Origin: Idiomarina sp. MD25a
GTDB lineage: Bacteria; Pseudomonadota; Gammaproteobacteria; Enterobacterales; Alteromonadaceae
Assembly: GCF_001870515.1 (NCBI RefSeq)
Contig: NZ_MDGT01000003.1
Location: 124,001 to 188,000 of the forward strand
Length of the DNA: 64,000 bases
Direction of reading: 5' to 3'
The notes beneath the pieces were generated by a model. That model did no database searches and was not told where the DNA came from. It saw only the letters and a program-made list of their open reading frames with translations. Positions 9,821 through 17,523 of this stretch are shown in pieces; within the stretch, counting starts at the first letter, position 1, and each line of letters starts with the position of its first letter. Made by a program: the position numbers and the translations under genes.

Positions 9821-11257
9821 TTACCCCACTGAACCTTCAAGACTGATTTCAAGCAACTTACCGGCTTCCACGGCGAACTCCATAGGAAGCTCGCGGAATA
9901 CTTCTTTACAGAAGCCATTCACAATCATTGAGACTGCTTTCTCAGGGTCAAGGCCTCGTTGCTGACATAAAAAGAGCTGGTCATCGCTGACCTTAGATGT
10001 TGTTGCTTCGTGTTCAACAATCGCACTCGGATTGCTGCTTTCGATATACGGGAATGTATGCGCGCCACACTTATCGCCAATGAGTAGCGAGTCACACTCA
10101 GTGAAGTTACGCGCGCCTTCGGCACCTGGCCCCATCCGTACCAAACCACGATAGGCATTATTACTGTAGCCTGCTGAAATACCCTTAGAGATGATGGTCG
10201 ATTTGGTGTTTTTACCCAAGTGAATCATCTTAGTGCCGGTATCGGCTTGTTGTTTACCGCGGGTGAGCGCCACTGAATAGAATTCACCGACACTGTTATC
10301 ACCCTTAAGAATACAGCTTGGATACTTCCACGTCACAGCAGAACCTGTTTCAACTTGCGTCCAAGAGATCTTGGCGTTTTTCTCGCACAGACCACGCTTG
10401 GTAACGAAGTTGTAGATACCGCCTTTACCGTTTTCATCGCCTGGATACCAGTTTTGTACCGTTGAATATTTGATTTCTGCATCGTCTAAGGCGACCAGCT
10501 CTACTACCGCAGCGTGCAACTGATTCTCGTCACGTTGCGGTGCCGTGCAACCTTCGAGGTAGCTTACATAACTGCCTTCTTCGGCAACGATTAATGTACG
10601 CTCAAATTGACCTGTATTTTGCTCGTTGATGCGGAAATACGTTGAGAGCTCCATCGGGCAACGAACGCCTTTCGGGATGTACACGAAAGAACCATCGGTA
10701 AATACAGCGCTGTTGAGTGCAGCGAAGTAGTTATCGCCGCGTGGCACTACCGTGCCAAGATATTTTTTTACCAAGTCGGGGTACTTGTGCAGTGCTTCAG
10801 AAATTGGGCAGAAGATAACACCGGCTTCCTCGAGTTTCTCGCGGAAGGTGGTGACCACGGAAACAGAATCAAACACAGCATCAACGGCCACGCCCGCAAG
10901 CATTTCTTGCTCATGCAGAGGAATCCCAAGCTTTTCATAGGTGCGCAATAACTCAGGGTCTACTTCGTCCAATGACTTCGGTTTGTCTTTCATCGACTTA
11001 GGCGCTGAGTAATAGGAAATATCTTGATAGTCGATCTTTGGATAATCGACGTGCGCCCACTCGGGCTCAGTTAGTTTGAGCCAAGTTCGGTAGGCTTTTA
11101 ATCGCCATTCAAGCATCCACTCAGGTTCACCTTTAATGGCCGACAGGCGGCGGATGACGTCCTCATCCAACCCTACGGGAAAGGTTTCTGATTCGATTTC
11201 TGAGACAAAGCCCGCATCGTATTTCCGTGCGAGTGCCTGATCAATTTGTTCGCTCAT
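9821..11257 (-). CDS. sufB: Fe-S scaffold subunit SufB
   Basis: A 478-residue SufB, the subunit that carries the nascent cluster. It includes the conserved segments [22 protein letters not shown] (as [11 protein letters not shown]), [19 protein letters not shown] and the C-terminal [19 protein letters not shown]. The start is taken at ATG 11257, because AAGGTGG lies 5-11 bases upstream on the minus strand; a GTG at 11266 in frame would destroy that ribosome site. First gene of the suf operon. The leader from the predicted start of transcription is about 26 bases, and an IscR-like operator covers the promoter. Confidence 0.95.
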   Translation of the reverse strand: MSEQIDQALARKYDAGFVSEIESETFPVGLDEDVIRRLSAIKGEPEWMLEWRLKAYRTWLKLTEPEWAHVDYPKIDYQDISYYSAPKSMKDKPKSLDEVDPELLRTYEKLGIPLHEQEMLAGVAVDAVFDSVSVVTTFREKLEEAGVIFCPISEALHKYPDLVKKYLGTVVPRGDNYFAALNSAVFTDGSFVYIPKGVRCPMELSTYFRINEQNTGQFERTLIVAEEGSYVSYLEGCTAPQRDENQLHAAVVELVALDDAEIKYSTVQNWYPGDENGKGGIYNFVTKRGLCEKNAKISWTQVETGSAVTWKYPSCILKGDNSVGEFYSVALTRGKQQADTGTKMIHLGKNTKSTIISKGISAGYSNNAYRGLVRMGPGAEGARNFTECDSLLIGDKCGAHTFPYIESSNPSAIVEHEATTSKVSDDQLFLCQQRGLDPEKAVSMIVNGFCKEVFRELPMEFAVEAGKLLEISLEGSVG

Positions 11258-11289
11258 GCTTACCACCTTGCTGAACTTAAGATACCTTC

Positions 11290-11318
11290 ATTATAAAATA
11301 CCCGAGTAAAACACTCAA
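11290..11318 (-). promoter_or_regulatory. Sigma-70 promoter of the suf operon
   Basis: On the minus strand TTGAGT (11318-11313) and a perfect TATAAT (11295-11290) are separated by exactly 17 bp. Transcription would begin near 11283, about 26 bases before the sufB ATG. A second TATAAT lies further upstream (11348-11343) with a poorer -35 (AAGACT, 17-bp spacing), possibly an alternative promoter. Confidence 0.7.
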
Positions 11319-11322
11319 CTTT
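11298..11322. promoter_or_regulatory. IscR type-1-like operator over the suf promoter
   Basis: A 25-bp imperfect palindrome with ATACCCGAGT at its left end and ACTCAACTTT at its right, matching the published type-1 IscR motif (ATASYYGACT..AGTCRRSTAT) at about 22 of 25 positions. The main difference is a compensated change of GACT/AGTC to GAGT/ACTC. It covers the -35 hexamer and spacer of the suf promoter, as expected for repression by [2Fe-2S]-IscR when clusters are plentiful. No iscR gene is present in the window. Confidence 0.65.
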
Positions 11323-11423
11323 AAACCGCCGTTCGGGCGTGTATTATATGCTTTTTTAATGCACAAGTCTTTGCTGGGATCGGTGGATGATCATGAAAGG
11401 ATCGATTGTGGCGAGAGAAGAAA

Positions 11424-11449
11424 CAAAAAAGCCGGCGAAAGTGCCGGCT
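11424..11449 (-). terminator. Intrinsic terminator after the peroxiredoxin gene
   Basis: Reading the minus strand, AGCCGGC and GCCGGCT form a 7-bp GC-rich stem around the loop ACTTTC and are followed by TTTTTTG. This is a textbook Rho-independent terminator 22 bp after the stop codon of the peroxiredoxin gene; it also separates that operon from suf. Confidence 0.9.
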
Positions 11450-11471
11450 CTATTAAACAGCTTCGTTTAAG

Positions 11472-12104
11472 TTACTTGTTGATATCCGTTAAGCGTAGAT
11501 ATGGACGCAATGTTTCATAGCCTTGCGGGAACTTCTTCTGTGCGTCTTCTTCCGATACCGTCGGACGGATAATCACTCGATCGCCCGGCACCCAATCAGC
11601 AGGACAAGCCACTTCTTGTGAGTCAGTGGTCTGCAATGCGTCGATGACACGCAGAATTTCCGCAAAATTACGGCCTACCGTCATCGGGTAAGTCATGGTT
11701 AAACGGATTTTCTGTTCGGGATCGATAATAAATACTGAACGTACCGTTGCCGTTTGGCTTTCACCCGGGTGGATCATATCGTAGAGTTCAGCCACTTTGC
11801 GCTCTTGGTCTGCAACGATAGGAAATTCCAACAAGGTGTTTTGTGTGTCGTTGACGTCGTTAATCCAGCCGTTATGGGCCTCAACCGTATCGGTTGAGAG
11901 GCCAAGAGGCTTGACATTGCGCTTGGCAAATTCAGGCGCAAGCTGTGACGTGCGACCCATTTCCGTCGTACACACTGGAGTGTAGTCCGCTGGATGACTG
12001 AAGAAGAATACCCAAGAGCCTTTTGCCCAATCGTGAAAATCGATTTTACCTTGGGTGGTTTCAATCTCAAAATTTGGAGCTTTATCGCCAATTCGTAAAC
12101 CCAT
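11472..12104 (-). CDS. 1-Cys peroxiredoxin (Prx6 family)
   Basis: A 210-residue thioredoxin-fold peroxidase that reduces hydrogen peroxide and alkyl hydroperoxides. The peroxidatic cysteine is Cys45 in HPADYTPVCTTEMG. The long C-terminal domain with GDRVIIRPTVSEEDAQKKFP and ETLRPYLR is typical of the Prx6 subfamily. A second cysteine (EVACPADW) occurs near residue 171, in place of the more usual threonine, and might act as a resolving residue. The start at 12104 is chosen for AAGGAGAA 7-8 bases upstream; an in-frame extension to 12167 would overlap the preceding gene by 47 bp. Second gene after the 2OG oxygenase. Confidence 0.92.
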   Translation of the reverse strand: MGLRIGDKAPNFEIETTQGKIDFHDWAKGSWVFFFSHPADYTPVCTTEMGRTSQLAPEFAKRNVKPLGLSTDTVEAHNGWINDVNDTQNTLLEFPIVADQERKVAELYDMIHPGESQTATVRSVFIIDPEQKIRLTMTYPMTVGRNFAEILRVIDALQTTDSQEVACPADWVPGDRVIIRPTVSEEDAQKKFPQGYETLRPYLRLTDINK

Positions 12105-12120
12105 CTCTGTTCTCCTTACG

Positions 12121-13170
12121 TTAAATGGTGCATTCACTACAAATATCGTTGATCGGTAGTTGTGCAAAGCTATTGACCAGCAATGTTCGCGCAGTTTGTT
12201 GGCAGTAATAGCGACGTGTCACATGTGTGTGTGAGCGTAAACGCCCTTTAAGTACATTATTACCGACATCGGTCAATAACGGATTGTTGGGATCCGCAGA
12301 TGGTCCTGATGCGCGTGCTTTCAGTTCTTCAGGTAATGATAGTACAGGCACAGTGGCAGATAACTGAGCGGCCATAAAAAAAGCAATTGAATAACGCTCG
12401 ACACCTTGCTTTGGACTTTCAACTTTGTGATTAGTTGCCTTTAAAAAGCCATTAGATGCAAGTTCTAGTAGTTCACCAATATTAACCACAAAGGCACCGG
12501 GAATAGGCGCCACATCAACCCACTGAGCACCTCGTTCTACTTTGAGCCCACTTTGGGCATCTTGCATGACCAATGTTAGGTAACCTGGATCCTTGTGCGC
12601 TCCCACGCCTTGTTGCGGATTTTGCTGACCAGGATAGCGTATGAGCTTGGCATGGGTGTATGGTTGCGTACCAATGGTATGGTCCAATGCATAAGCATCA
12701 ACCCCTAGCGATAAACATAATTTCTGCAACAGGTCTACAGTGATATCGCTCAATCGGTGCTGCAGTGTTGTCAGAGTCGGTTTTAGCGTCGGCATACTGG
12801 TTGGCCATAGATTAGGGCCAATCAGCTTTTGCCAAGGTTGCGACAATGCTGATTCAGGAATTGCCGGTTCTTCGTTCATCCAGTCAAACTGCTCACGCGC
12901 ATCGAGTCGACCCCCAGTCATCTCACTGCCCATCGCGTTATAGCCACGAAAATGCGGTGAGTGAATCATATCGACTGCCTGTTTGTGTTGCGCAGAGAGT
13001 TGAAAAAACTCACGGCTTAGCCGCAAATAGTTTTGCTGACTCTCGTGACTGATACCGTGATCAACTAAATAAAAGAATCCTACATCGCTTGCCGCGCGCC
13101 GGAGTTGGGCTAAACCGGCTGCAGATTCGAGCTGAGTCATTGATATGATAGGTAAAGTGGCTACAGTCAT
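12121..13170 (-). CDS. 2-oxoglutarate/Fe(II) oxygenase, isopenicillin-N-synthase-like
   Basis: A 349-residue member of the DIOX/IPNS-like non-haem iron oxygenases. An N-terminal DIOX_N region (GFFYLVDHGI) precedes the jelly-roll domain. Iron ligands read as His192 and Asp194 (GAHKDPGYLTL) and His248 (TNHKVESP); the 2-oxoglutarate-binding R-x-S is Arg259 and Ser261. The substrate is unknown. GGGAGGCG lies directly before the ATG. The peroxiredoxin gene follows after 16 bp, so a peroxide-removing enzyme is made together with an oxygen-using one. Confidence 0.85.
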   Translation of the reverse strand: MTVATLPIISMTQLESAAGLAQLRRAASDVGFFYLVDHGISHESQQNYLRLSREFFQLSAQHKQAVDMIHSPHFRGYNAMGSEMTGGRLDAREQFDWMNEEPAIPESALSQPWQKLIGPNLWPTSMPTLKPTLTTLQHRLSDITVDLLQKLCLSLGVDAYALDHTIGTQPYTHAKLIRYPGQQNPQQGVGAHKDPGYLTLVMQDAQSGLKVERGAQWVDVAPIPGAFVVNIGELLELASNGFLKATNHKVESPKQGVERYSIAFFMAAQLSATVPVLSLPEELKARASGPSADPNNPLLTDVGNNVLKGRLRSHTHVTRRYYCQQTARTLLVNSFAQLPINDICSECTI

Positions 13171-13187
13171 AAGCGCCTCCCTGAAAC

Positions 13188-13201
13188 TTGATGACGCTCA
13201 A
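13188..13201. promoter_or_regulatory. FNR-box-like sequence before the oxygenase/peroxiredoxin operon
   Basis: TTGATGACGCTCAA matches TTGAT-N4-ATCAA at 9 of 10 fixed positions. It lies only 18 bp before the oxygenase ATG and touches a possible -10 (TATATT, 13205-13200, minus strand). Binding here would block transcription, which would make sense for an oxygen-requiring enzyme. A single mismatch box can occur by chance. Confidence 0.35.
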
Positions 13202-13241
13202 TATATGACGCACGGTATACTTTATAAACGAACGAATGTTT

Positions 13242-13278
13242 CTATATTAGATTGAAACGCTATATTCGCTGCTATATT
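13242..13278. repeat. Three CTATATT repeats upstream of the PAS-GGDEF gene
   Basis: The heptamer CTATATT occurs at 13242-13248, 13260-13266 and 13272-13278, with steps of 18 and 12 bp, in the 163-bp gap before the cyclase gene. The first copy also sits between GTTTC and GAAAC, a short inverted repeat. The run could be an operator or simply an AT-rich promoter; no known motif is recognised. Confidence 0.35.
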
Positions 13279-13333
13279 CTGCTTTAGAGAATACTAAATA
13301 AAATAGTTATCAGTAAAAGGAACGAGCGTTCTG

Positions 13334-14980
13334 ATGTATACCTCGCCAAAGCCACCTGAATCGCTGTACGTGAAAAAGCTATTGTCGATGATTGAAGCGA
13401 CGCAGGCTGGCACGTGGGAGTGGAACGTACAAACCGGCGAATACCGCTTTAACGAGCGTTGGGCAGAGATTATCGGTTATCAACTGGATGAACTGACACC
13501 GAGTATCGACAGTTGGCTCCAACACTCGCATCCAGAAGACCTCGTTTTATCCAATCAGCGACTTGAAGAGCACTTTGCAGGTCGCTCGCCATTTTATGAG
13601 TGTGAAGCGCGAATGCGCCACAAGGATGGGCATTGGGTTTGGGTTCGTGATTCGGGACGGTGTGAAACGTGGACTGCCGATGGCAAGCCTGAGTGGGTAA
13701 TAGGAAGCCATATTGAAATTACCCACCTGGTTGAGTTGCGTCATCGCTTTTCTACGATTGCTTCGTTAATTCCAGGTGTCGTTTATGAGTTCCAGCAGTT
13801 CAAAGATGGTCGGACACGGTTCCCGTACGCCAGCGCAGGCATTAAAGAAATTTACGGTGTCGACCCCGAGCACGTCATCGAGGATGCATCAGCCGTGTTT
13901 GAAACGCTTCACCCTGATGATATGCCTCACATTATGGAAACTATCGCACAATCCCGTGCCGATATGAGCGACTGGGTCTGTGAATACCGCGTGGTAGTAA
14001 ATGGCAAGGAGCGTTGGGTATTTGGCCACGCTCGACCGGTTTATAAGACGAATGATGCGATTAGTTGGTACGGCATGATTGTCGATATTTCTGAGCGCAA
14101 AATGATGGAGCTTGAGCTCGAACGTAGCCGGCGTAATTTAAAACAGGCGCAAGCATTAACCAAACTCGGTCACTGGGAAGCCAACCTGAACAATAGAACA
14201 ATCTATTGGTCTGATATGATCTATACCATCTTAGGTTGGCGCGAAAAGCCAGACAGTGGCGACTTTCACTTTTTTCGAGACAGAACCCACCCCGATGACC
14301 TCGATCAAATTATAAAAGCCGAACGTGAATTAAAGCCCGGCCACACTGTCGATATTCAGCATCGCGTTCAACACACGGATGGACACTATTTGTGGGTGAG
14401 GCAGATCGTGGAAATGGAAGCTAACGGTGAAATGGTGTTAGGCACACTAAGGGATATTACCGAAGAGAAAGAACTCGAGTTAAAACTGAAAGAGCAAGCA
14501 GAACGTGACCCACTTACCGGCGCTTATAATCGGCGCTTTTTTACCGAGGCTTTAGAAACACTGGTGTATCGGAGTGAACGCTATGAAGAATCCTTGGCGA
14601 TCGTCACGTTTGATATCGATCATTTTAAGCGAATTAATGATAACTTTGGTCACGAAGCGGGTGATCGCGTATTAATTGAGTTGGTGCAGACGCTCGGCGG
14701 ATTGGTAAGGGAAAGCGATATCTTTGCGCGTACTGGCGGTGAAGAGTTTTCGCTGTTGTTACCCAATCAGACGCTGCAACAAGCAACTCATACGGCTGAG
14801 CGATTCCGCGCCGCTTTAGAGGCGTTAGTGATTCGATCTGAGGGCAATGAAATTAAAATTACAGCTTCGTTTGGCGTTGCCATCCATCGCAACGGCGCGA
14901 CGCATAATGAAGTACTGCGCCACGCTGACAAAGCGCTGTACGCCGCTAAAAGTTGCGGACGTAACTGTGTGATGAGTTAA
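13334..14980 (+). CDS. Diguanylate cyclase with three PAS domains
   Basis: A 548-residue soluble signalling protein without membrane segments. Three PAS/PAC modules follow one another at about 15-130, 140-255 and 265-385; each has the PAS_3-type W-x-W or WVR and HPDD pattern (SHPEDL, LHPDDM, THPDDL). A GGDEF domain follows with active-site GGEEF at 468-472 and an allosteric I-site RESD at 459-462, so c-di-GMP synthesis with product inhibition is expected. The PAS domains probably sense a small ligand or redox state in the cytoplasm. Its stop overlaps that of the convergent phosphoesterase gene by 4 bp (TTAA). Confidence 0.93.
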   Translation: MYTSPKPPESLYVKKLLSMIEATQAGTWEWNVQTGEYRFNERWAEIIGYQLDELTPSIDSWLQHSHPEDLVLSNQRLEEHFAGRSPFYECEARMRHKDGHWVWVRDSGRCETWTADGKPEWVIGSHIEITHLVELRHRFSTIASLIPGVVYEFQQFKDGRTRFPYASAGIKEIYGVDPEHVIEDASAVFETLHPDDMPHIMETIAQSRADMSDWVCEYRVVVNGKERWVFGHARPVYKTNDAISWYGMIVDISERKMMELELERSRRNLKQAQALTKLGHWEANLNNRTIYWSDMIYTILGWREKPDSGDFHFFRDRTHPDDLDQIIKAERELKPGHTVDIQHRVQHTDGHYLWVRQIVEMEANGEMVLGTLRDITEEKELELKLKEQAERDPLTGAYNRRFFTEALETLVYRSERYEESLAIVTFDIDHFKRINDNFGHEAGDRVLIELVQTLGGLVRESDIFARTGGEEFSLLLPNQTLQQATHTAERFRAALEALVIRSEGNEIKITASFGVAIHRNGATHNEVLRHADKALYAAKSCGRNCVMS

Positions 14981-15786
14981 GCTACACGGGGTTTGAGTTG
15001 TTTGATGCTCGCCTGACTATTGAGCCATGAAGGTACGTCTAATAGCTCCCATTCGCCATTTTCGTGTTCAACGATAGCGCTACAGGAATCTTGCCAGTCA
15101 CCGGTGTTTAAATAATGCGTATTATTAAAATGACGATCGGCGGGCACATGGATATGTCCGCATATGACGCCGTCATAACCCTTACGTTCTGCGTAGGCGG
15201 TCGCAGCAAGTTGATAACGGTGTACATATTTCAATGCTTGCGAAGAACGAGACTTCACTGCTTTGGCTAGGCTCCAATAGACGTAACCCTTTCGAGTGCG
15301 CCAACGATTAAAGCGACGGTTAATTTTAAGCAACCCTTCATAGATGTTATCGCCAACCCAATTGAGCAGGCGATGTCCTCTTACTTGATTATCAAATTGA
15401 TCCCCGTGCATTACGATATAATGGCGGTCATTAATCGCGTGATAATCATAGGTGTTGGTCAACTGGATATTAACGATGCCCTTATCAAAGGGGTAGTCGT
15501 CGAGCAGCTGGCGTAAGCCACCATCGTGATTGCCTGTGATATAAACTACCTGTACGCCCTCTTGCGCCTGCTTGAGCAGTTTGCGAATCACTTTAATATG
15601 CGACTCATCCAACCCTTGGCCTTTGCTACGGATCGCCCATAAATCAATAATATCACCTACTAAAACTAGTTTTTTAAAACGAATATGCTTTAAAAACTCG
15701 AGCAGCAGCTCACAATGACTGGTGGATGAACCGAGGTGAATATCAGAAAGAAACAGCGTGTTGACCGATGGCTTATGTTTGCTCAT
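14977..15786 (-). CDS. LpxH-like metallophosphoesterase
   Basis: A calcineurin-like phosphoesterase of about 269 residues. Metal-binding motifs appear in order: LFLSDIHLGS, LVGDIIDLW, ITGNHDGG, MHGDQFDN and GHIHVPAD. This set resembles UDP-2,3-diacylglucosamine diphosphatases, which remove UMP in lipid A synthesis, but it is longer than LpxH of E. coli, so a second LpxH-like phosphatase is also possible. The start at 15786 is chosen because GGGAGGCT lies 7 bases upstream; a longer in-frame start at 15837 lacks such a site. Confidence 0.8.
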   Translation of the reverse strand: MSKHKPSVNTLFLSDIHLGSSTSHCELLLEFLKHIRFKKLVLVGDIIDLWAIRSKGQGLDESHIKVIRKLLKQAQEGVQVVYITGNHDGGLRQLLDDYPFDKGIVNIQLTNTYDYHAINDRHYIVMHGDQFDNQVRGHRLLNWVGDNIYEGLLKINRRFNRWRTRKGYVYWSLAKAVKSRSSQALKYVHRYQLAATAYAERKGYDGVICGHIHVPADRHFNNTHYLNTGDWQDSCSAIVEHENGEWELLDVPSWLNSQASIKQLKPRVA

Positions 15787-15946
15787 GTTCAGCCTCCCGA
15801 TGATGAACGCTGAAAAAATAGCCCGTAAAGATGACAACCCGTTTAATAGCTCATGACAAATCTGTGAATAAAATAGACCGTTCAGCTCTGGCTGTGTAAA
15901 ATCTGGTGCGTTTTATGAACTGATTTGTAAGGTAAGAGAGACTATT

Positions 15947-16663
15947 ATGGGCCGCGCCTATCAAAACCGAAAAGAATCCATTGCAAAAACAGCGACCGCA
16001 AAGAGCCGCGTATACAGTCGCTTTGGTCGCGAAATTTATGTCTGTGCAAAACAAAGTGGGCCCGATCCTGATGCGAACTTGGCATTACGGAGCTTGATTG
16101 ACCGGGCCAAAAAGGAGCAGGTTCCGTCTCATGTTATTGATAAAGCGCTTGATAAAGCGCAGGGCGGTGCGGGTGAAGACTTTTCACCGGCTCGTTACGA
16201 GGGTTATGGGCCCAGTAACTGCATGGTCATTGTGGAATGTCTTACGGATAATCCGAACCGCACGTTTGGTGAGGTGCGCAACTGCTTCACTAAAAGCAAA
16301 TGTAAGATCGGTGAGCAGGGCAGTGTCATGCATTCGTTCGAACATTGTGCGATTTTTGCGTTCAAACATGACAACGAAGACGAGGTGCTCGAGGCATTGA
16401 TGGATGCTGATGTCGATGTGGGCGACGTGGAGTTTGATGACGGTGTTGTTACCGTGTTCGCTCCGCATACTGAGTATGCAGCTGCGCGCCAGGCATTAAC
16501 CGCTGCTTTCGCCGATATCGACTTTGATACGGACGAAATTCAATTTGTTCCTCATGTCACGACCGCAATTGCGGAAGATGATATGCCGATGTTTGAGCGT
16601 TTGATGGATATGCTTAACGACTGTGATGATGTGCAAAACATCTATCACAATGCTGAGGTATAA
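15947..16663 (+). CDS. YebC/PmpR family regulator, YeeN-like
   Basis: A 238-residue protein of the YebC/PmpR/TACO1 family. The N-terminus MGRAYQNRKESIAKTATAKS, the central RYEGYGPSNCMVIVECLTDNPNRT and the terminal DDVQNIYHNAEV match the second subfamily, to which E. coli YeeN belongs. Members were first described as DNA-binding regulators and have more recently been linked to translation of proline-rich sequences by the ribosome. It is distinct from the yebC normally located beside ruvC. ompW lies 81 bp downstream. Confidence 0.9.
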   Translation: MGRAYQNRKESIAKTATAKSRVYSRFGREIYVCAKQSGPDPDANLALRSLIDRAKKEQVPSHVIDKALDKAQGGAGEDFSPARYEGYGPSNCMVIVECLTDNPNRTFGEVRNCFTKSKCKIGEQGSVMHSFEHCAIFAFKHDNEDEVLEALMDADVDVGDVEFDDGVVTVFAPHTEYAAARQALTAAFADIDFDTDEIQFVPHVTTAIAEDDMPMFERLMDMLNDCDDVQNIYHNAEV

Positions 16664-16672
16664 AAGACTCTG

Positions 16673-16714
16673 TTGATACAGGTCAAGCATCGCTGATCTC
16701 AAACTCGTTATGCT
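16673..16714 (+). promoter_or_regulatory. FNR-box-like site and -10 element of ompW
   Basis: TTGATACAGGTCAA (16673-16686) differs from the FNR box at one position. A -10-like TATGCT follows at 16709-16714. If transcription starts near 16721, the box is centred at -41.5, exactly where FNR activates class II promoters. ompW of E. coli is known to be activated by FNR, which supports the reading. Confidence 0.55.
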
Positions 16715-16744
16715 TCATGGGTCATCTAAAAGTAGGAGTGACTC

Positions 16745-17443
16745 ATGAAGCGTTTAACTTCCGCCGTTGCACTTGCAACACTGTTCGCCGCATCGTTTGC
16801 CCAAGCGCAAGACTTCTCAATTAACGTGGGTGCTATTTCAGTTATTCCTGATGATAGTAGCAGCTCATTAAACACTGTAGAGCAAGTAGCTGGACTACCT
16901 GCTAACTCAACCGGTGTCGCCGTAAACACCAACACCCAGCTCGGTCTCACTTTTGACTATCAGTGGGAAAATGGTTGGGGCCTTGAATTGGTCGCAGCGA
17001 CGCCGTTCTCTCACGATATCTACGGTTCGGGCACTTTGAGCGGCTTGTCTATCGGTAAGACCAAACATTTACCGCCAACGTTATTTGTTCAATACCATTG
17101 GGATACGGGTGTTCAAGGACTTGAGCCCTTTGTTGGCTTAGGTGTTAACTACACCACGTTTTTCGATGATCAGGCATCGAGCGAGCTAACCCAAACGTTA
17201 CAAACACTCGGCGTAGCGGGCGCTGATGACTCCGTAGATTTGGCGTTATCCAATTCTTGGGGGGCGGCAATACAGGCGGGTGTGAACTGGGAGATCTCAG
17301 AGCGTTGGGGTGCGCAGTTAATGGTGAGCCATATCGACATTGATACCACAGCGTCAGTCCGTTTAAACGGCAGTACAATTGAGCAGACGGATGTGGCAAT
17401 TGACCCCTATGTGGCGATGATTGCGCTACGGTATACCTTCTAG
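16745..17443 (+). CDS. ompW: Outer membrane protein OmpW family
   Basis: A 232-residue eight-stranded beta-barrel. A signal peptide MKRLTSAVALATLFAASFAQA precedes the mature start QDFSINVGA. Family features are GLTFDYQWENGWGLELVAATPFSHDI, the KHLPPTLFVQYHW segment, GLGVNYTTFF and the C-terminal strand MIALRYTF ending in Phe, needed for barrel assembly. OmpW proteins form a narrow hydrophobic channel and are often induced by low oxygen or osmotic stress. TAGGAG precedes the ATG. The stop codon directly abuts the Pho-box of ppk. Confidence 0.93.
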   Translation: MKRLTSAVALATLFAASFAQAQDFSINVGAISVIPDDSSSSLNTVEQVAGLPANSTGVAVNTNTQLGLTFDYQWENGWGLELVAATPFSHDIYGSGTLSGLSIGKTKHLPPTLFVQYHWDTGVQGLEPFVGLGVNYTTFFDDQASSELTQTLQTLGVAGADDSVDLALSNSWGAAIQAGVNWEISERWGAQLMVSHIDIDTTASVRLNGSTIEQTDVAIDPYVAMIALRYTF

Positions 17444-17461
17444 TTGTCATTTTACTGTCAT
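17444..17461 (+). promoter_or_regulatory. Pho-box-like sequence upstream of ppk
   Basis: TTGTCAT-TTTA-CTGTCAT at 17444-17461 has the two 7-bp direct repeats with 4-bp A/T spacer of a PhoB binding site (consensus CTGTCAT-A/T4-CTGTCAY); only the first base differs. A possible -10 (TATATT, 17490-17495) lies 28 bp downstream, somewhat further than in the best-known Pho promoters; TGTAAT at 17464-17469 is another candidate. PhoB control of polyphosphate kinase is known in other gammaproteobacteria. Confidence 0.6.
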
Positions 17462-17523
17462 ACTGTAATCGCTTGGTCGCGCTATTCTGTATATTAAATA
17501 GATGAGCGGCCAGGCGTTTTTGT

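Noticed and set aside
12105-12167. Longer start for the peroxiredoxin
   Set aside because: It would overlap the 2OG oxygenase gene by 47 bp; the internal ATG at 12104 has AAGGAG at the right distance and matches the family N-terminus.
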